Positions 25,292-34,524 of a DNA stretch of 64,000 nucleotides are shown here, piece by piece. The stretch is from the NCBI GenBank assembly GCA_965222315.1, contig OZ244951.1, forward strand, positions 1,674,001-1,738,000. The letters are read 5' to 3'. Position 1 is the stretch's first letter; each line of letters begins with the position of its first letter. This DNA is from JACKII01 sp965222315 (GTDB taxonomy: Bacteria > Pseudomonadota > Alphaproteobacteria > Bin95). The notes beneath the pieces were generated by a model that saw only the letters and a list, made by a program, of their open reading frames with translations, had not been told where the DNA came from and searched no databases. A program made the translations under genes and the position numbers.

Positions 25292-25697
25292 AGACCGTCA
25301 CTCCGTTGGGCCCGAATGAGTAGGTGCGCAGCGTGCCCGTCTTCGCTGGCGCCATCCCTGGTGCATTGGCGGGCATGCCGGGCAGCGTGATGCCAGTGAT
25401 GTCGGGACGTTCCTTGAGCAGCCGCTCGATGATCTCGGCGGGAACCAGACCGCTGACGACATAGCCGTCAATCATGGCGAGGTGGCAGCCCACCCCCTGC
25501 TCGGGCACGCCTGCGGCGACAGAGCGATCGACGAAGTCATTATCGTCGACCACGGTGACCGCGAAGCCCTCCGCCCGCAGGTATTCGGCATAGGCGTCGC
25601 AGCAGCCGCAGCCGGGACTGCGCCAGATGGTAACGGGCTCGGCTGCGAGCGCCGGGGTGGCTGAAGCCAGGAAAACGGCCAAGGCGAGACGTTTCAT
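25278..25697 (-). CDS. DUF411 metal-binding protein
   Basis: 139 residues: signal peptide ending ALA, then the DUF411 motif TIWRSPGCGCCDAYAEYL. Second-half motifs are GVGCHLAMIDGYVVSGLVPAEII and a C-terminal TITLPGMPANAPGM-like stretch (GITLPGMPANAPGM). DUF411 proteins accompany copper-resistance clusters and bind copper through CGCC. I start at MKRLALAV rather than 15 bases upstream because the signal peptide begins there. Confidence 0.88.
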   Translation of the reverse strand: MKRLALAVFLASATPALAAEPVTIWRSPGCGCCDAYAEYLRAEGFAVTVVDDNDFVDRSVAAGVPEQGVGCHLAMIDGYVVSGLVPAEIIERLLKERPDITGITLPGMPANAPGMAPAKTGTLRTYSFGPNGVTVYADE

Positions 25698-25708
25698 GTG
25701 ATGTCCTT

Positions 25709-26644
25709 TCATGTGGTTGAGAGTGCGGCCCAGGTGGTGCCGCCGTCATGGCTGAGGAGCACGCCGTCCGCGGTGGCGGCGGCGATCCGGGATGGCACTT
25801 TTTGGTGAGCGGCGAGCGCGGTCGTGGCGTGGCCCGATCTCCGCGACCAGTTCACCCCGCCATCGTTGGACGCCCATAGGCCCGAGGGCAGCGCGGCGAC
25901 AAGTCGTTCCGGAGCAGCCATTGCCGAGGCGAGAGCTAGTACAGGCTTGCCCTCGGGCAGCGGGGCCTCGGGCGCGGGCGGCGTGCCCTCGACCAGCGCG
26001 TCCATCGCGTCTCCCGCCACCACGTCCTGCCAACGGCAGAAGCAGTCCGGCACGCGGGTCAGGCCGCGCTCGGTGCCGGCGTAGATCCAGATGCCGCCCA
26101 TGCCTGAGGCAAGATTGACCGAGGCGAGCGTCAGCACCTCGCGCTCGGCCTCGGCGATCCAGGGACGGTCCATCACAAAGGACCAGTTTTTCCCCGCGTC
26201 TTCGCTGCGCCATAGCCCGTCGCCCGCGACGGCGGCATAGATCGTATCCGGCGTTCCGGCCGCAATGGCGAGCGCCGCGACTTGAGTTTGGGGCAATCCG
26301 CTCGAGGCAGCACCCCATGTACCGCCGCCATCGTCGGATCGGTCGAGGCCGCCGCCCTCCAGCGCCGCGAAGAGCTGCCCCGGACGATCTGGGTGACTGG
26401 CCAACGCCCGGATCGGGTTGCTCGGCTCAGGCAGGAGGGTTGCGTCGCCGGACAGATCAAACCGCCACACCCGCTCACCCGCGGCGACAACCGCATCGCC
26501 GTCGAATGCCAACACACATGTCGCCGGGCCCCCGGCCTCCGCCCGCCGGGCTGGCAACAGTCCGGCGGCTGTTATTCCGCCAAACATGGCAAGCACGCTG
26601 CGGCGGCGAAGCGGTCTTGTGATCGGATTGTTCATGGTCATCAT
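25709..26644 (-). CDS. Tat-exported BNR/YCF48-like repeat protein
   Basis: About 311 residues. It has a Tat signal (PLRRRSVLAMFGGITAAGLLPA) and several Asp-box-like repeats: DRSDDGGGTWGAA, WRSEDAGKNWSF, WASNDGGVNWSRR and LLSHDGGTTWAAL. These make a beta-propeller, as in sialidase-like and photosystem-assembly proteins, but no catalytic residues can be assigned. A DCFCRW motif could bind metal. It follows the multicopper oxidase with a short gap and a GAAGAAG ribosome site; the exact start among the clustered ATGs is uncertain. Confidence 0.75.
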   Translation of the reverse strand: MMTMNNPITRPLRRRSVLAMFGGITAAGLLPARRAEAGGPATCVLAFDGDAVVAAGERVWRFDLSGDATLLPEPSNPIRALASHPDRPGQLFAALEGGGLDRSDDGGGTWGAASSGLPQTQVAALAIAAGTPDTIYAAVAGDGLWRSEDAGKNWSFVMDRPWIAEAEREVLTLASVNLASGMGGIWIYAGTERGLTRVPDCFCRWQDVVAGDAMDALVEGTPPAPEAPLPEGKPVLALASAMAAPERLVAALPSGLWASNDGGVNWSRRSGHATTALAAHQKVPSRIAAATADGVLLSHDGGTTWAALSTT

Positions 26645-26654
26645 CTCATCTTCT

Positions 26655-28100
26655 TCACGCGACACGGATCACCCCCATCATCCCACCCGCCTGATGCTCG
26701 AGGATGTGGCAGTGGAACATCCAGTTGCCGGGGTTGTCGGCGACAAAGGCGATCTCGACCCGTTCGCGCGGGGCCATCAGCACAGTGTCCTGCCATTCGC
26801 GATGCGCCGTCGGCGTGCCGTCGCGGTTGATCACGCGGAAGGAATGGCCGTGCAGGTGGATCGGGTGGTGGAACGCCGTGGCATTGGTCATGGCGATGAC
26901 GTGGGAGGCATCGCGCTCCAGCGTCAGCATCGGGTCGAGGATGTGGCCTTCGGCCGCCACGCCGTTGACGAACCAGATGCCGCTGTCGTGCATCCGGTTC
27001 ATCATCCCACCACCCATCATGCCACCCATACCACCGCGGTCATCGGCAAGGCCCATCTGGCGCTCGACCATTCCGCCCATCATGCCGCCGGTGAAGGTCA
27101 CTTCGTGACGGCGGGCACGGGCGATGTCGGGCTCGGGCAGCGGGTTTGGGGCCAACGCCATGTCCCAGTCTGGCGGGGAGTCGCGCAGGGGCGTCTCCGC
27201 GACCGCCAGATCGACCAGCCCATAGGCGTCCTGCGCGAAGAACCGGTCGGTGATCCGGACCTTCGTGCCGGGCGCGGCGGACACGTCGAGCATCAGGTCG
27301 GCGCGCATGGCCGGGCCGAGCACTACCCGCCCGCCAGGCGCTGCGTGCGGTGTGACAGGCTGGCCGTCGAGCGCAATCACTTGCGGCGCAAGATCGCCAA
27401 AATCGAGTGTGAAGATGCGGGCATTGGCGGCGTTGATCAGGCGCAGCCGGATCCGCTCGCCCGCCCGCACTGGCACGGCGTCGGGGACGCGAGCGTTGAT
27501 CGTCAACGTGTTGCCGAGCCGCCCGGCATGGCTCATGTCGCGGAAGCCGCCGAAATCGCCCGCGATGCTTGCGTCCTGCGTCAGCCGCCAGTCGTCGAGC
27601 ACCCAGACCAGTTCGCGGTCCACCTGCGGCGGGTCCGCCTCCTCGACTATCAGCGCGCCATAGAGCCCGCGACCTACCTGCTCGAAGCTGCGCTGGTGCG
27701 GGTGATACCAAAATGTGCCGGCATCGACCGCGTTGAACTCGTAGGTGAAGGTTTCACCCCGCGCGATGGGCGCCTGTGTCAGATGAGGCACGCCGTCCAT
27801 GGCATTGGGCACCCGCAGCCCGTGCCAGTGCACGGTCGTTTCCTCGGCCAGTGCATTCTCGACCGTGATGCTCAGCCGGTCGCCTTGCCGCACCCGGATC
27901 TTGGGGCCGGGCACGGCGCCGCCATAGCACCAGACGTCAGTTTCGCCCCAGCGTTCGGGGACCAGTTGCGCCCGTCCCTGTGCAGCGCGCAGGGTGAAGG
28001 TATTCGGCGTGCCCGCCCATACGGGACGCATGGATATTGCCGCACCACTGCCTGCCAAAAATCCGCGCCGCGACAGCGCCGGTGTGAATGTCGATTTCAT
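26655..28100 (-). CDS. Multicopper oxidase (CueO/CopA type)
   Basis: 481 residues, exported by Tat (SRRGFLAGSGAAIS). All copper motifs are present: TTVHWHGLRVPN, TFWYHPHQRS, HHPIHLHGHSF and WMFHCHILEHQAGGMMG. A Met-rich loop (GGMGGMMGGGMMNRMHDSG) lies before the third motif, as in cuprous oxidases. It probably oxidises Cu(I) to less toxic Cu(II) in the periplasm. It lies 108 bp from the Cys-rich gene upstream. Confidence 0.95.
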   Translation of the reverse strand: MKSTFTPALSRRGFLAGSGAAISMRPVWAGTPNTFTLRAAQGRAQLVPERWGETDVWCYGGAVPGPKIRVRQGDRLSITVENALAEETTVHWHGLRVPNAMDGVPHLTQAPIARGETFTYEFNAVDAGTFWYHPHQRSFEQVGRGLYGALIVEEADPPQVDRELVWVLDDWRLTQDASIAGDFGGFRDMSHAGRLGNTLTINARVPDAVPVRAGERIRLRLINAANARIFTLDFGDLAPQVIALDGQPVTPHAAPGGRVVLGPAMRADLMLDVSAAPGTKVRITDRFFAQDAYGLVDLAVAETPLRDSPPDWDMALAPNPLPEPDIARARRHEVTFTGGMMGGMVERQMGLADDRGGMGGMMGGGMMNRMHDSGIWFVNGVAAEGHILDPMLTLERDASHVIAMTNATAFHHPIHLHGHSFRVINRDGTPTAHREWQDTVLMAPRERVEIAFVADNPGNWMFHCHILEHQAGGMMGVIRVA

Positions 28101-28208
28101 GTGTCTGTCTCATCTGATCTCTACCATCGGGGTTCGCGCGATTAAGTGCGTCCCGAAACCGTTCAGGTTCCAGAAATACTTAGTCCGACGGTCACGGGAA
28201 CGCTGTGG

Positions 28209-28673
28209 TCAGCGCCCGTGAACGTCGGATCGGATGAGGTATCGGGGTGGGAACGGATCCGGCGGTTCACGCAGACTATTCGGCATGGTCTCGCTCATGG
28301 GGCGGCCCTGACGAAGGACTGGCATCAAGTAAATGAAAGACGATGCAGCGGGAAGGGTCACCACACTGGTGGCAGTGCAATCGAGTTGGCACGATTTCAA
28401 GTCCGCAGCACCTTCGCCACCTGTCGGACAGCCTTGACAGTCCTCCATGGCCATCACGCTGCCATCCGTTACGGCCATTTCCAGTGTCATCGCGTTCGCG
28501 CTCACCGCATGCACGACCGTGCTCGCAGCGATAACCGCAAGAAAGGCCAGTAGCAATATAGAGGAAAATTGACACGTGATTAGGTAATTGATTGGGCGAG
28601 AGCGCGTGTCCAGCCACGACCCTGTGACCCGACGCGGCGCGATAATCTGACTTTCAGGGAACACGACGTGCAT
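28209..28673 (-). CDS. Secreted Cys/Met-containing protein, unknown
   Basis: 154 residues starting at ATG 28671-28673, overlapping the cueR stop (TGATG). After about 40 basic residues comes a hydrophobic segment (SSILLLAFLAVIAASTVV), then DCQGCPTGGEGA and KSCQLDCTATS, two Cys pairs typical of small exported proteins in copper operons. A C-terminal PRYLIRSD resembles no catalytic motif. Copper binding is inferred. Confidence 0.65.
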   Translation of the reverse strand: MHVVFPESQIIAPRRVTGSWLDTRSRPINYLITCQFSSILLLAFLAVIAASTVVHAVSANAMTLEMAVTDGSVMAMEDCQGCPTGGEGAADLKSCQLDCTATSVVTLPAASSFIYLMPVLRQGRPMSETMPNSLREPPDPFPPRYLIRSDVHGR

Positions 28674-29077
28674 CAGACTGGCTCTTTCTGTAAAACCACA
28701 GCCAGATCTTCGAGGATCGGACATTCCGGCCGGTGGTCACCTGCGCAACTCTCGATGAGATGGCCGAGCGTGGCACGCATCGCCTTCAGTTCGGTGATCT
28801 TCGCATGGACAAGCTCCAGATGGTGTTGGACGATCTGTTTGACATCCGCGCTTGCGCGGTCCTTATCCTCATACAAGGCGAGAAGCGCACGACAATCTTC
28901 AATCGTGAAGCCAAGAGAGCGGGCGCGCCCGATGAAGCCCAGCTTGTGCAGATCCTTATCGTTGAACTGGCGATAGCCGTTGTTATCGCGTGCCGGGGTC
29001 ACGAGGCCGATATCCTCGTAATACCGGATGGTCTTGGCGGGCAGCCCTGTGATCCGCGCTACATCTCCGATATTCAT
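28673..29077 (-). CDS. cueR: CueR-type copper-responsive MerR regulator
   Basis: 134 residues with the MerR winged helix (IRYYEDIGLV) and the CueR metal loop C111-AGDHRPE-C119 (two Cys, seven residues apart). A Ser, not Cys, sits at the position that is Ser77 in CueR, the feature that separates Cu(I)/Ag(I) sensors from Zn/Cd sensors. It overlaps the copA stop by 4 bp and probably activates the promoter at 31634-31664. Confidence 0.9.
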   Translation of the reverse strand: MNIGDVARITGLPAKTIRYYEDIGLVTPARDNNGYRQFNDKDLHKLGFIGRARSLGFTIEDCRALLALYEDKDRASADVKQIVQHHLELVHAKITELKAMRATLGHLIESCAGDHRPECPILEDLAVVLQKEPV

Positions 29078-31605
29078 GCGTGAGCCTCCTGTTCCGCTGG
29101 GGCCAGTCGGGCCGCGTGCGTAGAATTTGAAGCTCCGGCACGCGCGCCCTCGGCCATAGCCGGGCGCAACCGGCGTAGGCGCAGCGCGTTTGACAGCACA
29201 AAAACAGAACTGAGCGCCATCGCCCCGGCTGCCAGAACCGGCGACAGCAACAGCCCGAAGGCTGGGTAAAGCACGCCCGCCGCCACCGGAATGAGCGCGG
29301 TATTGTAGCCGAAAGCCCAGAACAGATTCTGCCGAATGTTGCGCATTGTGTGGCGGGAGACCTGAAATGCGTTCACCACACCGCGCAGGTCGCCCGACAT
29401 TAGCACGACATCGGCGGATTCGATGGCCACGTCGGTTCCGGTACCGATCGCAATCCCGACATCCGCATGGGCCAGCGCGGGCGCATCGTTGATCCCATCG
29501 CCGACGAAGGCCACGCGGCGGCTCTCGCGGCGCAGCGCGTCGATGGCCGCGACCTTGCCGTCGGGCAGCACCCCGGCGATGACGTGATCAATGCCCACCT
29601 CGCGCGCGATGGCGTCGGCAGTCTCGCGATTGTCGCCTGTGATCATCGCCACGCACAGCCCGGCGGCGTGCAACGCGCGGATTGCTGCGGCGCTTGACGG
29701 CTTGACCGGATCGGACACGGCAATGACCGCGGCGGCCTGCCCGTCGAGTGCCACGTAAAGCGCGGTGCGCCCGGTTGTGGCGAGGTCGGCGGCCATGTCG
29801 GCCAACGCGCCCGTATCCACCCCATCGCGCGTCATCAGCCGGTCGGAGCCGACCAGCACGTCGCGGCCCGCGACGCGCGCACGCACCCCGTACCCGGTGA
29901 TTGACTCGAAATTGTCCGCGTCAAGGCGTGCCGCACCCTCGGCTTCCGCGGCGCGGGTGATCGCCGCGGCCACGGGGTGTTCCGACTGGGCCTCCACTGC
30001 CGCCACCGCCGACAGGACGTCTGTGCGCTCGAACCCCTTGGCCAACACCAGGTTCGTCAGTTCGGGCCGCCCCTCAGTAACCGTCCCGGTCTTATCGAGC
30101 GCCACCGTGTCGATCCCGGCCAGCGATTGCAGTGCGTCACCCTTGCGAAACAGCACGCCCATTTCGGCCGCGCGCCCGGTGCCCACCATGATCGAGGTCG
30201 GCGTGGCCAGCCCCATCGCGCAGGGGCAAGCGATGATCAACACCGACACTCCCGCCACCAGCGCCAGCGTCATGCTCGGGTCAGGGCCAACGGTTAGCCA
30301 CACTGAGACCGTCAGCGCCGTCACGGCCATCACCGCCGGCACGAACCACAGCGTAATCCGGTCCACCAGCGCCTGCACGGGCAGCTTGGCGCCCTGCGCG
30401 TCCTCGACCATGCGGATGATCTGCGCCAGCGTCGTGTCCGCACCCACCCGCGAGACGCGGACCTGCAGCGCGCCCGCACCGTTGACCGTGCCACCCGTCA
30501 CCGGATCGCCGGGCGCCTTGGCCACCGGCACCGACTCGCCGGTGATCATGCTCTCGTCGACATGGACCGAGCCTTGCGTGATCTCGCCATCCAGTGCGAT
30601 GCGTTCGCCGGGACGCACTAGAAGAGTGTCGCCGACGACGATGTTGTCGACGACGACATCCTGTGGCACGCCATCGCGAATCACGCGCGCGGTGTTTGCC
30701 TGCAGGCCCAGCAGCCGCTGGATCGCCGCGCCGGTCCGCCCCTTGGCGCGCGCCTCCAGCCAGCGCCCCAGCAGGATCAGTGCCGCGATGACCGCGGCCG
30801 CCTCGAAATAGACCGCGCGCACGGCCTCGGGCAGAATGTCCGGTTGGAATGTCGCCACCACCGAATACGCCCAGGCCGCGCCGGTGCCGACCGCGACCAA
30901 GCTGTTCATGTCCGGCGCCCCGCGTAGCAGAGCGGGGATCCCCTTGACAAAGAACATTCGCCCCGGCCCCGCGAGGATCGCCGTCGTCAGCACGAACTGG
31001 AGGATCCAGTTGGCCTGCTGGCCGATCGTTCCGGCGATCAGACCATGCAGGCCGGGAATGACATGGCTGCCCATCTCGACGACGACGACCGGTAGCGCCA
31101 GCGCGGCGGCAAACGCCGTCCGGCGCGCGGTCTGCCGCGTCTCGACCGCCTGACGCGCGGACGCCTCCTCGGTCCTGTCCGCGACGGCCAGTTCGGCAGG
31201 ATAGCCCGCCGCGCGTGCGGCCGCCATCAGCGCCCTCGGCCCAGTCGCGTCTTCGGCGTGGCGAATCGTGGCGCTGCGCGCGGCGAGGTTCACGGTGACA
31301 TCGGTGACGCCAGACACTGCGGCCAGCGCCGCCTCAAGCCGTCCGACGCAGGAGGCGCAGTACATCGACGGGATGTGCAGTGTCACGCGCTGCGTGCGCA
31401 GGGGATACCCGGCGTGGTCAAGTGCTGCCGCGACGTCGGCCAGATCGGCCGGAGCTGTCATTGAAAGCCACGCGGTGCGGGCGGCCAGGTTGACCGACGC
31501 GTCGCACACGCCGTCAATCTCGCGCAAGATTCGCTCGACCCGGCCCACGCAGGACGCGCAGGACATCCCGTCGATTGCTATTGTCAGATGTGGCGCATCG
31601 GTCAT
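29074..31605 (-). CDS. copA: Copper-exporting P1B-type ATPase CopA
   Basis: 843 residues. Two N-terminal heavy-metal domains (GMSCASC, C16/C19; MYCASC, C83/C86), eight membrane helices, TGES, CPC at 460-462, DKTGT at 504-508, TGDN and GDGINDAPAL. Late helices carry GYN and AMALSS, which together with CPC mark the Cu(I) subgroup. I start at MTDAPHL (31603-31605), which sits just downstream of the CueR promoter; the longer reading crosses it. It pumps cytosolic Cu(I) to the periplasm for the oxidase and chaperones downstream. Confidence 0.96.
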   Translation of the reverse strand: MTDAPHLTIAIDGMSCASCVGRVERILREIDGVCDASVNLAARTAWLSMTAPADLADVAAALDHAGYPLRTQRVTLHIPSMYCASCVGRLEAALAAVSGVTDVTVNLAARSATIRHAEDATGPRALMAAARAAGYPAELAVADRTEEASARQAVETRQTARRTAFAAALALPVVVVEMGSHVIPGLHGLIAGTIGQQANWILQFVLTTAILAGPGRMFFVKGIPALLRGAPDMNSLVAVGTGAAWAYSVVATFQPDILPEAVRAVYFEAAAVIAALILLGRWLEARAKGRTGAAIQRLLGLQANTARVIRDGVPQDVVVDNIVVGDTLLVRPGERIALDGEITQGSVHVDESMITGESVPVAKAPGDPVTGGTVNGAGALQVRVSRVGADTTLAQIIRMVEDAQGAKLPVQALVDRITLWFVPAVMAVTALTVSVWLTVGPDPSMTLALVAGVSVLIIACPCAMGLATPTSIMVGTGRAAEMGVLFRKGDALQSLAGIDTVALDKTGTVTEGRPELTNLVLAKGFERTDVLSAVAAVEAQSEHPVAAAITRAAEAEGAARLDADNFESITGYGVRARVAGRDVLVGSDRLMTRDGVDTGALADMAADLATTGRTALYVALDGQAAAVIAVSDPVKPSSAAAIRALHAAGLCVAMITGDNRETADAIAREVGIDHVIAGVLPDGKVAAIDALRRESRRVAFVGDGINDAPALAHADVGIAIGTGTDVAIESADVVLMSGDLRGVVNAFQVSRHTMRNIRQNLFWAFGYNTALIPVAAGVLYPAFGLLLSPVLAAGAMALSSVFVLSNALRLRRLRPAMAEGARAGASNSTHAARLAPAEQEAHA

Positions 31606-31633
31606 GTGGGTCGCTTTCCAGGTTCCGATCATA

Positions 31634-31664
31634 CAGATGGGGCTTCCACTTACTGGAAGGTCAA
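31634..31664 (-). promoter_or_regulatory. CueR-type promoter of the copper operon
   Basis: On the minus strand TTGACC (31659-31664), 19 bp, then CATCTG (31634-31639). The spacer holds the dyad CTTCCAGTAAGTGGAAG, the classic CueR box. It is 29 bp upstream of the copA ATG. Confidence 0.88.
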
Positions 31665-31846
31665 GAGGCGGCGCCGGAAAAATCGATCCCCGTGCAGCAC
31701 TGCAGCTTCGCCACATCCATGTCGAAGGTCTGCGCGGCAAGCTTGAGGCCCGCGGCCGTGGTGATATAGGGGAGGATCATCTCGCTGAGCGCCTTGGTGG
31801 CCATGCCGGATTTCAGTGCCATGACGAGCGTCTGGATGGTGTCGGC
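31661..31846 (-). pseudogene. Mercuric reductase (MerA) C-terminal remnant
   Basis: Encodes DTIQTLVMALKSGMATKALSEMILPY, GLKLAAQTFDMDVAKLQCC and a few tail residues. This is the C-terminal end of MerA, including the vicinal CC pair that passes Hg(II) to the active site. Everything upstream of it is lost. The same strand as copA suggests mer and cop genes once formed one array. Confidence 0.8.
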
Positions 31847-31984
31847 CCCCTTGGCTCGGTGCGCGGCAGCAGGCGCGAGCGGCACACGATGCACGAGCCC
31901 AGCGCGCTCGAATTCGGGAAGTGGGTACAGGTAGCCCGATTCCGCGATTGGATCAGGAAAAGCGATATCGCGGCCGCATTGCAG

Positions 31985-32112
31985 CGACCAGGTCAGACCG
32001 GAACAGCTCGAAATTGACGGTCGCGGTGAGCTTTTCCAACGAGCCGCTATGGGTCGACAATTCCTGAAGGCGATCCGTAAAATCCCCAAAAACGCGGTTG
32101 CTGAGCCATTGC
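31985..32112 (-). pseudogene. IS5-family transposase N-terminal relic
   Basis: After one base shift from MAQQPRFWG the reading is DRLQELSTHSGSLEKLTATVNFELFRSDL, typical of the first 40 residues of IS5-group transposases. Nothing else of the gene remains. The part from 31850 to 31984 has no recognisable reading. Confidence 0.45.
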
Positions 32113-32253
32113 GATACTCCGTGCGGTGATGGCTCTATCGATTCACAAAATTCGCCAAAGCGCTAGGTGTGAGATTGCAGTAGGTTGTCCATTCGAGTCT
32201 GACCGAGGAGGCGGGAGTTACCAAGCTTCAATCTTTCCCGGAGGGAAGCCCGA

Positions 32254-32537
32254 ATGAACATCCATCAGAATGCGCGCCTGACGCCGCTCAGTCGAGAGCA
32301 TATGGTGACTTCGATGCTGGCCGGGCAAAGCCCGGAGGCCGCCGCATGGGCCGCAGGGATTTGCCCGCTACCAGGCTGAAGGCATCGAAGCCTTGTCCGA
32401 CTGCTCGTCCCGGCTGAAACGGCCGCACAATCCCACGCCGCCTGCAACCGTCGCTCGGATTATTGCGCTGCGCCGGCAACGCTTAACCGGCACGGACCCT
32501 GCCGCCGAGACCGGCGTTTCGAGTGCAACCGTCAGCC
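32254..32537 (+). pseudogene. IS481-family transposase N-terminal fragment
   Basis: Begins MNIHQNARLTPLSREHMV and, after a shift near 32365, reads YQAEGIEALSDCSSRPKRPH and IALRRQRLTG...GVSSATVSRM, the helix-turn-helix part of IS481 transposases. The DDE integrase core is gone, cut off by the MITE-like element. Confidence 0.75.
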
Positions 32538-32652
32538 GGATGTAAAAGTAGGTGAGTGATATCATTCAAGGGCATTCGATCCTCCATCTTCTCGACAAAG
32601 ACGGTTGAATCACGCCCCTTTGATATCACTCAACTACTTTTACATCCGGCCC
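32533..32652. mobile_element. MITE-like element with ~29-bp terminal inverted repeats (copy B)
   Basis: About 120 bp. The left end GCCGGATGTAAAAGTAGG continues TGAGTGATATCA; the right end is its complement (TGATATCACTCAACTAC, TTTTACATCCGGC). The 55-bp centre has no gene. A second copy at 16795-16861 plus 17791-17832 is split by an IS5 element. Confidence 0.7.
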
Positions 32653-32657
32653 TAAGA

Positions 32658-33294
32658 TCTGACATGCTTGGCATTGACGTGCAGCAGCGACAAGTTGGCG
32701 GCCCATTTCCGCAGCACGCATGCGCATGCTACGCCACGCTTCCAGCATCGGCAGCCCGATGGGAGCAAGTCCTTCCTGACCGACAAGCAGGGCGAGGACA
32801 TTTTTCTCAAACGCGCTCCCTTTGCCTGCGGGAACGAGCAGCCCGAATGTATTCATGATGCCACGGACCTGGTTCGAAAGCTCGGTGGTGATCCTGACAA
32901 TCCTGGTGTGTGCCGCCACGAGAGTGCGGGTCAGCATGCTTTCGAACCCTTTCACCCGCACTTCGCGGAAGAAGCCCGCCTCTGCAAGATGTGCCAAGCC
33001 ATCGGCGTCGTTCGCATCGGTCTTGTTGGCGGCCATGTCGAGCGCTGCCTTGGCGTGGCGTGCATCGATGCAGATCGCCGGCATTCCCTCTTCTTGCAGC
33101 GCATGATAGAACCATACGGACAGAGGCCCGGTCTTGAACACCACGCGTTTTGCGGCGGGTGCCCACTTACGAATAAGTTCAGCAATGATCCTTGGATCGG
33201 AGGCGCACCTGCCGTGCCAGATGCGCTTTCCTTTACGGCGGATCGACACCGCTGTCTCTTTCATGGGCACGTCGAGACCGATATATTCGTCCAT
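32658..33294 (-). pseudogene. IS110-family transposase, C-terminal half missing
   Basis: About 212 residues from MDEYIGLDVPMKETA (first Asp). The usual Glu position reads VFKTGPLSVW, so the catalytic Glu is replaced. NKTDANDADGLAHL carries the Asp pair. It stops at CQIL where the MITE end begins, so the Tnp_20 domain is absent. 33295-33496 is non-coding flank. Confidence 0.82.
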
Positions 33295-33496
33295 GGCTGT
33301 TCTCCATTCGATGCTTGGGCCCGGCGTCCAGTCGTGAGCCCGTATTTCCATCCTAACGTGGAACAGCCGCCCTCCAAGAATCTGATCAGTTCAGGGTAAC
33401 TCACGCCCGCGATTACCCTATGTGGATGCCCCCTCCCGGCCGGTATCGTTAAGGTGTCAGCGTGGCGCCATGGTGGCGTCATAGAAGGAGAAACCC

Positions 33497-34425
33497 ATGT
33501 CAGACGTTCATGTCCTGGCGATTGACCTCGCCAAACGAAGCTTTCAGGTCTGCGGTACGGGGCGGGGCGGTTCTATTCAATCGCACGCTGTCGCGGGCGA
33601 AGCTGATGCAGCTGCTGGGCGCGCAGCCACCTTGCATCGTTGCGATGGAGGCCTGCGCGACCAGCCACTATTGGGGGCATTTCGCTCAGCGCATCGGACA
33701 TGATGTCCGATTGGTCCCGACTATTTATGTGAAGCCCTTCGTCAAGCGGCAGAAGAACGATGCAGCGGACGCGGCGGCGATTGCTGAAGCGGTGTTGCGC
33801 CCGAACATCCATTGCGTCGCGGTCAAGAGCGCCGAGCATCAGGGGCGCGCAGTCGCTTTCCGGACGCACCAATGTTTTGTCCTCCAACGCACGCAACTGA
33901 TCAATGCCTTGCGGGGTCACCTAGCCGAATTCTGGCTGGATGTGCCTCAAGGGCCTCGCCGCCTCAAGCAGTTCATTGGCCTGCTGGATGGCAACACGGC
34001 CGAAGTGCCGGACTCGGTCAGAGAGATTGCCAAACTCTACCTCGATCAGATCGACCTGCTGACCGAAAAGATCGAAATGCTGAACCGCAAATTAAAGGAC
34101 GCAACGCAGGAAAATGCCGAGATGCGCCGTCTGTGCACGGTGCCCGGCGTTGGGCCAGTGACGGCTGGCTCTGTGATGGCCTTCGCGCCCGATCTGCGTG
34201 CCTTCTCCAGCGGTAGAAACTTCACTGCCTGGCTAGGTTTGATCCCGAGGCAGCGATCGACAGGCGGCAAGACGCGGTTGGGCGGGATCAGCAAAATGGG
34301 CCAGGCCGATATCCGTAAGCTGTTGATTGTCAGCGCGATGAGCCGAATCCGCTGGATCGTCCGCAAGGGCGTCATGCCGGACAACTGGCTCGAGCGGCTT
34401 GTTGAGCTGCAATCGGCAGTGGGAA
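33497..34425 (+). pseudogene. IS110-family transposase with N-terminal frameshift
   Basis: Starts MSDVHVLAIDLAKRSFQVCG, shifts frame in a G-rich run near 33560, then reads FNRTLSRAKLMQLLG, IVAMEACATSHYWG (Glu) and KRQKNDAADAAAIAEA (Asp pair). The C-domain has CTVPGVGPVTAGSV, NFTAWLGLIPRQRSTGG and ISKMGQADIRKLL. It is truncated after LERL by the IS21 fragment. Confidence 0.85.
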
Positions 34426-34524
34426 AGTCTGCCCCGATAGCGTCGGGATCATCCCGACGCGGGCGGCGTAAAAGTCGTCGACTTTTTCCCTTTCTGGCGA
34501 CAGGGGGGGGGAAGTATTTTCACC

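Noticed and set aside
26418..28145. A 575-codon plus-strand open reading
   Set aside because: Antisense to the multicopper oxidase and its neighbour, which have clear motifs; shadow frame.
31603..31740. Longer N-terminus for copA
   Set aside because: The extra 45 codons cross the CueR promoter and the merA remnant; MTDAPHL leads directly into the first metal domain.
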